From the NCBI RefSeq assembly GCF_020164745.1, contig NZ_JAIUGV010000008.1, forward strand, positions 1 through 64,000: a stretch of DNA of 64,000 bases, written 5' to 3'. Positions within the stretch are counted from its first letter, which is position 1. Each line of letters opens with the position of its first letter. The position numbers were made by a program, and so were the translations under genes. The notes below the pieces were generated by a model. That model saw nothing but the letters and a program-made list of their open reading frames with translations. It had not been told where the DNA came from and did not search any database. The DNA comes from Mesorhizobium sp. ES1-4 (GTDB lineage: Bacteria; Pseudomonadota; Alphaproteobacteria; Rhizobiales; Rhizobiaceae). This document shows positions 19,498-26,732 of the stretch, one piece after another.

Positions 19498-20370
19498 TCA
19501 GTCGCCATTGTGGGTCCCGACGATGCCGGACTGGCCAAGTTTGGTGAATGGCACGAAGGACAAGGTCCCGCCTTGATAGATGTCCGAGCGTGCGACGGTG
19601 AAGCTGCCATCGGCAGCTGGTTTCTTGGTGATCTTCAGCACATGCTGGGCGCCGGGCGGTCCGACAGGGATGACCATGATGCCGTTCGGCCGCAGTTGCT
19701 GCAGCAGGGGCGGCGGGATGTGGTCGATGCCGCAGGTGACGATGATCCTGTCGAACGGGGCCTCTTCCTTCAGCCCGTAATAGCCGTCCCCCGTGTGGGT
19801 CGAAATATGCTGGTATTCGGCGTAGCCGTCGGCGATGAGCCCGTCATAGATGCTGCGCGTGCGCGCCGCCAGCGGCTTGATGATCTCGATCGAATACACC
19901 TTGTCCGTGAGGTAGGAGAGATAGGCGGACTGATATCCAGAGCCGGTGCCAATCTCCAGCACCTTGTCACCTCTGCGCACATCGATGGAGTTGGTCATGC
20001 GGGCAACGGTGTGCGGGCCGGTGATGGTCACGCCATAGCCGATGTCGAGATAGTGCCATTCATACGCGCGCGCGATGTTCGCCTTGGTGACGAAGCGCTC
20101 GCGCGGGGTCAGCAGGTAGGCGCGCTTGTCGCGGTCGTCCCACACGTCCTTGTGGGCGATCAATTGCTCGAAACGGTCCCAGCGCTGCCCCAGGAAATTG
20201 GCAGACTCGCCGCGGTTCTTCTGCATCCACTGGATGTAGTCAGCCTTGCTCGTCAGTGGAGGGCCGCCGTCCAGCGCCAGCTGGATCTTGGCGACGCCGC
20301 CCGTCGGGAACACAGCGGAGGCCAGCCCCGTGGCGCCATAAAGCATCAATTCGCGTCGGCTGAGCGCCAT
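19498..20370 (-). CDS. Protein-L-isoaspartate O-methyltransferase-like protein with Tat-type N-terminus
   Basis: A 290-residue SAM-dependent methyltransferase of the PCMT family, which repairs isoaspartyl residues. Motif I is VLEIGTGSGYQ (137-147), preceded by the PIMT-typical stretch TITGPHTVARM and followed by the TGDGYYG and FDRIIVTCGIDHIPPPLL motifs. The N-terminus from the chosen ATG reads SRRELMLYGATGLASAVFP, a twin-arginine-like signal, so the enzyme may be exported; ordinary Pcm is cytoplasmic and about 210 residues long. Residues 28-110 are an extra N-terminal region. It is transcribed convergently with the secretion genes. An exported PIMT would need a periplasmic SAM source, so its real substrate is uncertain. 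Confidence 0.78.
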   Translation of the reverse strand: MALSRRELMLYGATGLASAVFPTGGVAKIQLALDGGPPLTSKADYIQWMQKNRGESANFLGQRWDRFEQLIAHKDVWDDRDKRAYLLTPRERFVTKANIARAYEWHYLDIGYGVTITGPHTVARMTNSIDVRRGDKVLEIGTGSGYQSAYLSYLTDKVYSIEIIKPLAARTRSIYDGLIADGYAEYQHISTHTGDGYYGLKEEAPFDRIIVTCGIDHIPPPLLQQLRPNGIMVIPVGPPGAQHVLKITKKPAADGSFTVARSDIYQGGTLSFVPFTKLGQSGIVGTHNGD

Positions 20371-20822
20371 GGCGTTTGACCTTTCCGGAGCGTTGGGCCA
20401 TCGGACAATGCCGCAACTCCATTCTCCTTCCGCCGCGGGGCTCCACCCTTGGATCCGACGCCTATAGCATCTGAACCGGCCTGGACATCTCGCGAACCAT
20501 TCTTGCGTTACAAACATACATAGGATCGTTTTACGACCACATTGCTGGCTCCATACAAAAGCGTAAGGTTTGGGACATTCACAGCTTCAAACATGCATCG
20601 CACATTGCGCTCGAAGCGGCGGCGACGTCGCGGGCGATCCAAGTTTGCGATCGCCAGATGACGGAAAGTGTCTGGCGAGTAATTTCCTGGCCTTCGAATG
20701 TTCTTACGAAATTGTAAGCCGCAGGACAGGCTGGTGTGAGGTCACATCCCTAAGGTTCGGTTGCCGGCGCCATCGTCGGATTTTTAAGCCGGGGCAACCG
20801 GCTCCAGCCAAGGAAATGTCTC
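20371..20822. other. Divergent intergenic region, no gene seen
   Basis: About 450 bases separate the minus-strand methyltransferase from the plus-strand small exported protein. A small inverted repeat CTTAC-N6-GTAAG lies at 20703-20718, about 105 bases before the next start, and could be a regulator site. No convincing ORF or promoter motif was recognised. An AAGGA ribosome site precedes the ATG at 20823. Confidence 0.4.
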
Positions 20823-21080
20823 ATGAAGAAATATGCGCTCGCCATGGCAATCGGCCTTTTCGCCGTCGCCAATCCAGTTTCCTCGGTTTTCGCTGCTGCC
20901 ACGCCCTGCGAGGACGCACTGAAGGCCTTGCGCGCGGCTGAAGCCACTGCCAAGCCCAGCGAGGCCGACAAGGCGAAGGTCTCGGAGTTCGAGACCAAGG
21001 GCATCGAACGCTGCAATGCCGACGATGACAAGCGTGCCGACGACTTCTTCGCCCAGGGGATGAAGATCCTGGGCAAGTAA
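20823..21080 (+). CDS. Small exported helical protein
   Basis: An 85-residue protein with a clear Sec signal peptide (MKKYALAMAIGLFAVANPVSS, cleavage near VFAAA). The mature part of about 60 residues is charged and predicted helical, with two Cys (CEDAL and ERCNADD) that may form a disulfide in the periplasm. I do not recognise a family. It ends in a strong hairpin, so it is probably transcribed alone. Codon use agrees with neighbouring genes. Confidence 0.75.
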   Translation: MKKYALAMAIGLFAVANPVSSVFAAATPCEDALKALRAAEATAKPSEADKAKVSEFETKGIERCNADDDKRADDFFAQGMKILGK

Positions 21081-21094
21081 TGCATGTCGCCTGA

Positions 21095-21134
21095 TGCATG
21101 TCGCCCGAAACGCCCGACGGTTCGGGCGCATGCA
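21095..21134 (+). terminator. Hairpin terminator after the small exported protein
   Basis: TGCATG-t-CGCCCGAA pairs with TTCGGGCG-CATGCA, a 14-bp stem with one bulged base. A partial copy of its left arm (TGCATGTCGCC) is repeated in tandem at 21081. No T-run follows. Confidence 0.6.
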
Positions 21135-21177
21135 TTGACCACGACTGATCCCCTAACCGCAACGACTGGATGCCATC

Positions 21178-21972
21178 ATGCTCGCGCCGCAAGCCAACCG
21201 CATTGAGCCGGCTCTCAACAGGGTTCCCGACGTCACCGTCGATTTCTGGCTGATCAAGCTCATGGCGGTGACCATGGGCGAAACCGCCGCCGACTATCTT
21301 GCCGTCAACCTCGGTCTTGGGCTGACGGTGACGTCGCTGATCATGGCCGGCGTCCTGGTCGTCGCCCTTGTCCTGCAGTTCGCGCAGAAGCGTTACGTGC
21401 CCTGGACCTATTGGCTGGCGGTGGTGCTGATAAGCGTTGTCGGCACCCTGGTTACCGACAACCTCGTCGACAATTTCGGCGTCCGTCTCGAGACGACGAC
21501 GATTGCTTTCAGTGTCGTGCTGGCCGCGACCTTCGCGGTCTGGTACGCCAGCGAGAGAACCTTGTCGATCCACACCATCTTCACCACCAGGCGCGAAATC
21601 TTCTACTGGCTGGCGATCCTCTTCACCTTCTCGCTCGGTACCGCCGCCGGGGATCTGGTCGCCGAACGCTTCGACATGGGCTACCTCACCACCGGCTTGC
21701 TGTTCGGCGGTGTGATCGGGCTCATCGCGCTGGCCTACTACCTCATCAATCTTGACGGCATCCTGGCCTTCTGGCTCGCCTACATCCTGACGCGGCCGCT
21801 CGGCGCCTCGTTCGGCGACCTGCTGTCGCAGCCGGTCGAATATGGCGGCCTGGGCTTCGGCACCACCTTCACCAGCCTGGCCTTCCTCGGCTGCATCGTC
21901 GCCCTGGTCCTCTACATGACGCTTAGGAAGAAGGCCGATGAGCTGGACGAGATGCTGCTTGATTCGGACTAG
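21178..21972 (+). CDS. COG4705-like integral membrane protein with four internal repeats
   Basis: A 264-residue membrane protein with about eight helices. Four repeats are visible, each a helix ending in a Gly-x-x-x-x-Asp type motif: MGETAADYLA (about 33), VGTLVTDNLVD (about 90), LGTAAGDLVAE (about 153) and LGASFGDLLSQ (about 210). These conserved acidic residues inside helices suggest a cation or metal site. It matches what I know of the uncharacterised COG4705 membrane-anchored family; no function is established. The tyrosine-phosphatase gene follows 20 bases later and the pair may be co-transcribed. Confidence 0.75.
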   Translation: MLAPQANRIEPALNRVPDVTVDFWLIKLMAVTMGETAADYLAVNLGLGLTVTSLIMAGVLVVALVLQFAQKRYVPWTYWLAVVLISVVGTLVTDNLVDNFGVRLETTTIAFSVVLAATFAVWYASERTLSIHTIFTTRREIFYWLAILFTFSLGTAAGDLVAERFDMGYLTTGLLFGGVIGLIALAYYLINLDGILAFWLAYILTRPLGASFGDLLSQPVEYGGLGFGTTFTSLAFLGCIVALVLYMTLRKKADELDEMLLDSD

Positions 21973-21992
21973 GTCCGGCGAAGAGACCGCAG

Positions 21993-22568
21993 ATGAGAAG
22001 CTTCCGGTGCGTTTCGATCAAGGCGTGGGCGGCATCGCTGGTTGGCGTTGTCGCCTTTGCCGGCTGCGCGCTGGCGGCGACCCATCTGAACAACAATTTC
22101 CACGTGATCGTCGCGGGTGAAGCCTATCGGTCCGCGCAGCCTTCCGCGGACGAGATCAGGGCATACCGGGACGAATACCACATCGCGACGATCATCAATC
22201 TGCGCGGCAAATCCCCCGGTCGCGCCTGGTACGATGCGGAAATCAAGACCGCGAAAGACCTCGGTATCCGCCATATCGATTTCGGCTTGTCGGCTCGTAT
22301 GAAACTGCCCCCGCGGCAGTCTCTGGCGCTGATCGCCTTGATGAGGCGGGTCCCCAAGCCCGTCCTCATCCATTGCCAGGCCGGCTCCGACAGGACCGGT
22401 CTGGCATCCGCTCTCTATCTTGCGGCGCTGGTAAAGGCGGGCGAGGAGCGATCCGAGGCCCAGCTGTCGATCCGGTTCGGCCATATCGCGATCCCGATCC
22501 TCGGCACGTATGAAATGGATCAGTCTTTCGAGGCCATGGAACCGTTGTTGGGATTCCCGGGCTCTTGA
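21993..22568 (+). CDS. Exported tyrosine/dual-specificity phosphatase-like protein
   Basis: A 191-residue protein with an N-terminal signal or anchor (about 10-30; a Cys at 25 in AFAGCALAA could be a lipobox). The catalytic P-loop HCQAGSDRTG follows the CX5R pattern with C128 and R134, and the AYRSAQPSADE segment is typical of the bacterial tyrosine phosphatase subfamily (DSPc/Y_phosphatase3-like). It probably removes phosphate from protein or inositol substrates in the periplasm. It sits between the COG4705 protein and a two-component system; a functional link is plausible but unproven. Confidence 0.85.
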   Translation: MRSFRCVSIKAWAASLVGVVAFAGCALAATHLNNNFHVIVAGEAYRSAQPSADEIRAYRDEYHIATIINLRGKSPGRAWYDAEIKTAKDLGIRHIDFGLSARMKLPPRQSLALIALMRRVPKPVLIHCQAGSDRTGLASALYLAALVKAGEERSEAQLSIRFGHIAIPILGTYEMDQSFEAMEPLLGFPGS

Positions 22569-22626
22569 TATCGCAGGGAACGGGTTCGTGTAGCCTGCCC
22601 CTGTCGGCAAATGGACCAGAACAGCC

Positions 22627-23310
22627 ATGCGACTTCTCGTTGTCGAGGACGACCAAAGGACTGCCGATTACATCGTCAGAGGGCTGACCGAGGCCGGCCA
22701 CGTCTGCGATCTCATGAGAGACGGCCACGACGCGCTTTTCGCGGCGACCAGCGGCAGCTATGACGTGATCGTGGCAGATCGCATGATCCCAGGCCTCGAC
22801 GGCCTGTCGATGGTCAAGGCAATCCGCGCCGCCGGCGCACTGACGCCAGCCATCTTTCTCACCTCCATCGGCGGCATCGACGATCGGGTCGAAGGGCTTG
22901 AGGCGGGTGGCGACGATTACCTGGTCAAGCCCTTCGCCTTCTCCGAGCTGCTGGCCCGCGTCAATGCCCTGGGGCGAAGGCCTGCGGCACAGGAGCAGAA
23001 AACCACGTTGCGGGTCGCAGATCTCGAAATGGACCTGATCATGCGGCGCGTCACGCGCCGGGGCCAGCCGATCGATCTGCAGCCGCGGGAGTTCAGCCTG
23101 CTGGAAGTCCTGATGCGCGGCGAAGGGCGGATAATTACCCGGACCATGCTGCTCGAGCGCGTCTGGGATTTTCATTTCGATCCCAGGACCAGCGTGGTCG
23201 AGACCCATATCAGCCGGCTGCGGACCAAGATCGACAAGCCGTTCGAAACCCAGCTCATCCACACGGTCCGCAACACCGGCTACAGCCTGCACGCGCCGCT
23301 TTCAACATGA
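22627..23310 (+). CDS. OmpR/PhoB-family response regulator
   Basis: A 227-residue DNA-binding regulator. The receiver domain has the acidic pocket (E7, D8), phospho-acceptor D51 (DRMIPG) and K101 (LVKPF). The C-terminal winged helix covers about 130-225 (LQPREFSLLEVLMRGEGRIITRTMLLERVW). In the 50-60 region ADRMIPGLDG replaces the common LDLMLPGMDG but keeps the Asp. It overlaps the sensor kinase gene by four bases (ATGA). Likely targets are the downstream exported-protein/ABC genes or the upstream phosphatase; no binding site was identified. Confidence 0.93.
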   Translation: MRLLVVEDDQRTADYIVRGLTEAGHVCDLMRDGHDALFAATSGSYDVIVADRMIPGLDGLSMVKAIRAAGALTPAIFLTSIGGIDDRVEGLEAGGDDYLVKPFAFSELLARVNALGRRPAAQEQKTTLRVADLEMDLIMRRVTRRGQPIDLQPREFSLLEVLMRGEGRIITRTMLLERVWDFHFDPRTSVVETHISRLRTKIDKPFETQLIHTVRNTGYSLHAPLST

Positions 23311-24674
23311 CGGAAATACGGTCCAGCCTGCTGCGCAGCACACCTTTCCGGCTGGCGCTTACCTTCGCATTCCTGTTCGTGCTGGCCTTCATCCTGTCGG
23401 GCGCCATCGTCTATCAGCTGATGAGCGCTGACCTGGCGGAGCGGCTCGACGAATCCATCAAGGAAACCTATTCGGTCGTGGCTGCCACCTACACCGACAG
23501 CGATCTGGAGGATCTGATTTCGACGGTCGACAGCCATTCCAGGCTCAGCCCGAAGAAGGAACAGCTTTTTTCGTTGATCGGCCCGGACGGCAACCGTCTG
23601 GCAGGGAGCCTTATCGCGGCAAATCTTCCGGACGGGTTCTCGATATTTGAAGCGGCGCTGCCGGACGTGCCCCCCGACACCTCATATCGGGTCTATTCCG
23701 GTTCGGTTGGTGCGAACAGCCTGGCGGTCGCCTTCACGCTCTCCGAAACCGAGGAACTGGAAACCATCGTGCTGATGAGTTTCGGCTGGGCTACCCTGAT
23801 CATTACCGGCCTGGCCGTGGCCGGTGGCGCCGTGCTGGCGTCGCGCGTCCAGCGGCGCCTCGACGGCATCGCTGCCACGATGGTCGACGTGTCGCACGGG
23901 CGTCTTGATGCTCGCATCCCCTTGATTGGCAACGGCGACGACATCGACGGTGTTTCGGCGCAGGTCAACGCCGCTCTCGACCGTCTTTCGGCGCTTGTCG
24001 AAGGTGTGAAGCAGGTCAGCACCAACATCGCGCATGATCTGAAGACGCCGTTGAACCGCCTGCAGATCAGCCTGGAGGCCGCGTCGGAGAAAACCGCATC
24101 CGGGCAAAGTGATGCCGAGGATCTGGCGGACGCCCTCGCCGCGGGCCACCAGATAAACGAAACCTTCGAGGCCTTGCTGCGCATCGCCCAGATCGAGGCT
24201 GGCGCGCGCAAGGCGCGATTCATCGATCTGGATATCAATGGCGTCGTCGAAAGCATCGCCGAAATCTACGCCGACGTCGCCGAAGACGACGGAAAGCTAC
24301 TGTCGGCAAAGGTTTTCACGGGCCAGCAATGCCAAATCCACGGCGATTGGGAACTGCTGACGCAGATGTTCGCCAATCTCGTGGAGAATGCCCTGCGGCA
24401 CTCTCCGCCAGGCACAGGCATCGAATTGTCGGTGGGCAGGCAGGATGATCGCATCCTGGTAGAAGTCAGTGACGATGGCCCTGGAATTCCTGCACAAGAG
24501 CGCGAGAAGGTCTTCCAGCGGCTCTACAGGCTGGACCACAGCCGCTCGACGCCCGGCAACGGTCTTGGACTGAGCCTCGTGCGGGCCATAGCCGATCTGC
24601 ACGGTGCATCCATCAGCCTTGAGGATAATCATCCTGGACTGATGGTCGGCATAAGTTTTCCCGCAGTGAAATAA
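23307..24674 (+). CDS. Sensor histidine kinase
   Basis: A 455-residue membrane kinase. Helices at about 17-38 and 154-175 enclose a ~115-residue periplasmic sensor; HAMP follows (about 177-230). The HisKA box is IAHDLKTPLNR with phospho-acceptor H243. The catalytic domain has an N-box NLVENALRHSPPGTG, G1 DDGPGIP and G2 GNGLGLSLV. The layout is like PhoQ/QseC-type kinases. It is translationally coupled to the response regulator. The signal is unknown; its location beside an ABC export unit suggests envelope or antimicrobial stress sensing. Confidence 0.93.
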   Translation: MTEIRSSLLRSTPFRLALTFAFLFVLAFILSGAIVYQLMSADLAERLDESIKETYSVVAATYTDSDLEDLISTVDSHSRLSPKKEQLFSLIGPDGNRLAGSLIAANLPDGFSIFEAALPDVPPDTSYRVYSGSVGANSLAVAFTLSETEELETIVLMSFGWATLIITGLAVAGGAVLASRVQRRLDGIAATMVDVSHGRLDARIPLIGNGDDIDGVSAQVNAALDRLSALVEGVKQVSTNIAHDLKTPLNRLQISLEAASEKTASGQSDAEDLADALAAGHQINETFEALLRIAQIEAGARKARFIDLDINGVVESIAEIYADVAEDDGKLLSAKVFTGQQCQIHGDWELLTQMFANLVENALRHSPPGTGIELSVGRQDDRILVEVSDDGPGIPAQEREKVFQRLYRLDHSRSTPGNGLGLSLVRAIADLHGASISLEDNHPGLMVGISFPAVK

Positions 24675-24798
24675 TAGGCCGCATGGAGGCGATGGCGAGC
24701 ATCGAAGCTTACCAATCCGTATGGACGAGGCGACCTGTCTGTAAGCTTGAGGCGGCATACTGAACGCAATCGCTATTCCGTTCGAAAGGTTTCAAGAG

Positions 24799-25401
24799 AT
24801 GATGAGCGTATTTGAGAATATCTGCCGAACTCTGCCGGTCCTCGCTGTCACGACATGTCTGGGCACGGCAGGCGCGCTTGTCCCGACCGCGGGCAGCACG
24901 CCTGCGTTCGCGGAGACGGCCGTTCAGCCCGAGAAGAACCCGCCTGGCGACATTCCAGACTCCCAGGTTTTCATCGACTACGCGTCCCCCCAGGGGTTCG
25001 CGATGAAAGTTCCCGAGGGCTGGGCGCGGTCGGATCGTGCCGACGGCGCGAGTTTCGTCGATAAACTCGACGGCGTCGTTGTATCGGTGTCGAAAGCCGA
25101 CGCCGCGCCCACGGCCGAGAGCGCCAAGGCAAACTATGTGCCCGGCCTCTTGAAAGCCGAGCGCGCCGTGAAGGTGAGCGCGATCAAGCCGGTAACGCTT
25201 CCGGCGGGCCCCGCGATACGCATCGTCTACACCTCCAATTCGGAACCGAACGCGGTCACCAACAAGCAGGTACGGCTGGAGAATGAACGTTATCTCTTCT
25301 TCAAGGACGGCAAGCTCGTCACGCTGGAACTCTATGCGCCGAAAGGGGCGGACAATGTCGATCAGTGGCAGCTGATGTCGAACTCGTTCCGGTGGAAATG
25401 A
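24799..25401 (+). CDS. Exported PsbP/DUF1795-like protein
   Basis: A 200-residue protein with a signal peptide (about 1-38, cleavage near TPAFAE). The mature part begins FIDYASPQGFAMKVPEGWARS, a pattern typical of PsbP-like or DUF1795-like folds (strand, turn, PEGW). An ATG three bases downstream (24802) is an alternative start. The ABC ATPase gene begins one base after the stop, so it is probably the periplasmic part of the following transporter unit (25.4-29.4 kb). No lipobox is evident. The exact role is unknown. Confidence 0.75.
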   Translation: MMSVFENICRTLPVLAVTTCLGTAGALVPTAGSTPAFAETAVQPEKNPPGDIPDSQVFIDYASPQGFAMKVPEGWARSDRADGASFVDKLDGVVVSVSKADAAPTAESAKANYVPGLLKAERAVKVSAIKPVTLPAGPAIRIVYTSNSEPNAVTNKQVRLENERYLFFKDGKLVTLELYAPKGADNVDQWQLMSNSFRWK

Positions 25402-25402
25402 G

Positions 25403-26065
25403 ATGTATGCGCTGAGCGCGCACGAGATCTATCGGTTTTTTCACATCGGAGACGACGAGACTGCCGCGCTGCGCGGAGTGAGCCTTTATCTGTCGCCCGG
25501 TGAGATCGTCGCCGTCACCGGACCGTCCGGCAGCGGCAAATCCACCTTGCTGGCCTGCCTGACCGGCCTCGACGAGCCGGACGGTGGCCATGTCGATGTG
25601 GCCGGCCGCAGGCTTTCCCGGCGATCGGAGGCTGAGCGGGCACGCCTGCGCGCGGCAAATTTCGGCATCCTGCTTCAGTCGGGCAATCTCTTTCCGCATC
25701 TGACCGTTGAGCAGAACATACGCTTCCAGATGTGTCTGGCCGGAAAGCAGGACGAACAGCGCATCGGATTTCTGCTGGAGAATGTCGGCCTTTCGCATCG
25801 CGCGCCGGCATTCCCATCGACGTTGTCCGGTGGCGAGACCGCGCGCGCCGGCCTCGCTGTGGCGCTCGCTGCGAATCCGCCCGTTCTCGTTGCCGACGAA
25901 CCGACCGCCGAGGTCGATCAGGAAACCGAATCCCGACTGATCGGGCATTTCGAGACCAGGCGCGAAGCGGGGCTGGCGACATTGCTGGCAACACACAGCA
26001 TGGCGCTGGCACAACGAGCCGATCGGATCATGCGGCTGCGGGATGGGAGGATCGAGAGTGAGTGA
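25403..26065 (+). CDS. ABC transporter ATPase (LolD/MacB-like), first of two
   Basis: A 220-residue nucleotide-binding protein. Walker A GPSGSGKST is at 40-48, Q-loop LLQSGNLFPHL near 90, signature LSGGETARAG (141-150) and Walker B VLVADEPTAEVD (161-172), with a switch His in LATHSMAL. The signature departs from the usual LSGGQxQRxAxARA, with Glu at the Gln position and no Arg-Ala-Leu consensus, which may change the ATPase properties. It overlaps the second ATPase gene by eight bases. Together they probably energise the large permease that follows. Confidence 0.9.
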   Translation: MYALSAHEIYRFFHIGDDETAALRGVSLYLSPGEIVAVTGPSGSGKSTLLACLTGLDEPDGGHVDVAGRRLSRRSEAERARLRAANFGILLQSGNLFPHLTVEQNIRFQMCLAGKQDEQRIGFLLENVGLSHRAPAFPSTLSGGETARAGLAVALAANPPVLVADEPTAEVDQETESRLIGHFETRREAGLATLLATHSMALAQRADRIMRLRDGRIESE

Positions 26066-26732
26066 GACGCTGGTCATGGCGAAAAATCTCGGGCGCGCCT
26101 TCCACGACGGGGCTGGCCGGAGCACTGTTCTGCGCGACGTCAACTGCGAGATCGTGTCGGGCGCGCGCATTGCCGTGGTTGGCCCGTCGGGTAGCGGCAA
26201 GACGACGCTGCTGCATATTCTTGGCGGGCTGAACAGGCCGACGAGCGGCAGCATCGACTGGCCCGGACTCGGCGCATTCGACGACCTCAGGCCACGCCGG
26301 ATCGGAATGGTGTTCCAGTCCCCCAGCCTTTTTCCAGCTCTTACCGCGTCTCAGAATGTAGACCTGCCGATGATCCTGGCAGGCGAGGGCGGCGGCAAGG
26401 GCACCGCCCTTTCGCTTCTGGCATCGTTCGGTCTTGCCGGGCTTGCCGACAAGCTGCCGGAGGAATTGTCCGGCGGACAGGCACAGCGGGTGGCGATGGC
26501 ACGCGCCCTTGTCATCGGGCCGAAGCTGATTCTGGCCGACGAACCGACGGGGCAGCTCGACAGCTTAACCGCCCAACTGTTCTTCGACGCGGTGCTGCAT
26601 CACCTGGACGGCACCGATATTGCCCTGGTCGTCGCAACGCATGACAACGCCGTGGCCGCTCGCATGGCGACGCGGTGGGCGATGGACCATGGCCAGATGA
26701 TCCCGGGCTGGCCGAGAAACCGAGTGGCATGA
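26058..26732 (+). CDS. ABC transporter ATPase (LolD/MacB-like), second of two
   Basis: A 224-residue ATPase with canonical motifs: Walker [11 protein letters not shown]-loop [13 protein letters not shown], signature [15 protein letters not shown], Walker [13 protein letters not shown] and switch VATHDN. The GTG at 26058 is chosen because GGGAGG lies seven bases upstream; an ATG at 26043 lies within the previous gene and another at 26076 has no site. It is distinct in sequence from the first ATPase, so the transporter may use a heterodimer. It ends in an ATGA overlap with the permease. Confidence 0.88.
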   Translation: MSETLVMAKNLGRAFHDGAGRSTVLRDVNCEIVSGARIAVVGPSGSGKTTLLHILGGLNRPTSGSIDWPGLGAFDDLRPRRIGMVFQSPSLFPALTASQNVDLPMILAGEGGGKGTALSLLASFGLAGLADKLPEELSGGQAQRVAMARALVIGPKLILADEPTGQLDSLTAQLFFDAVLHHLDGTDIALVVATHDNAVAARMATRWAMDHGQMIPGWPRNRVA

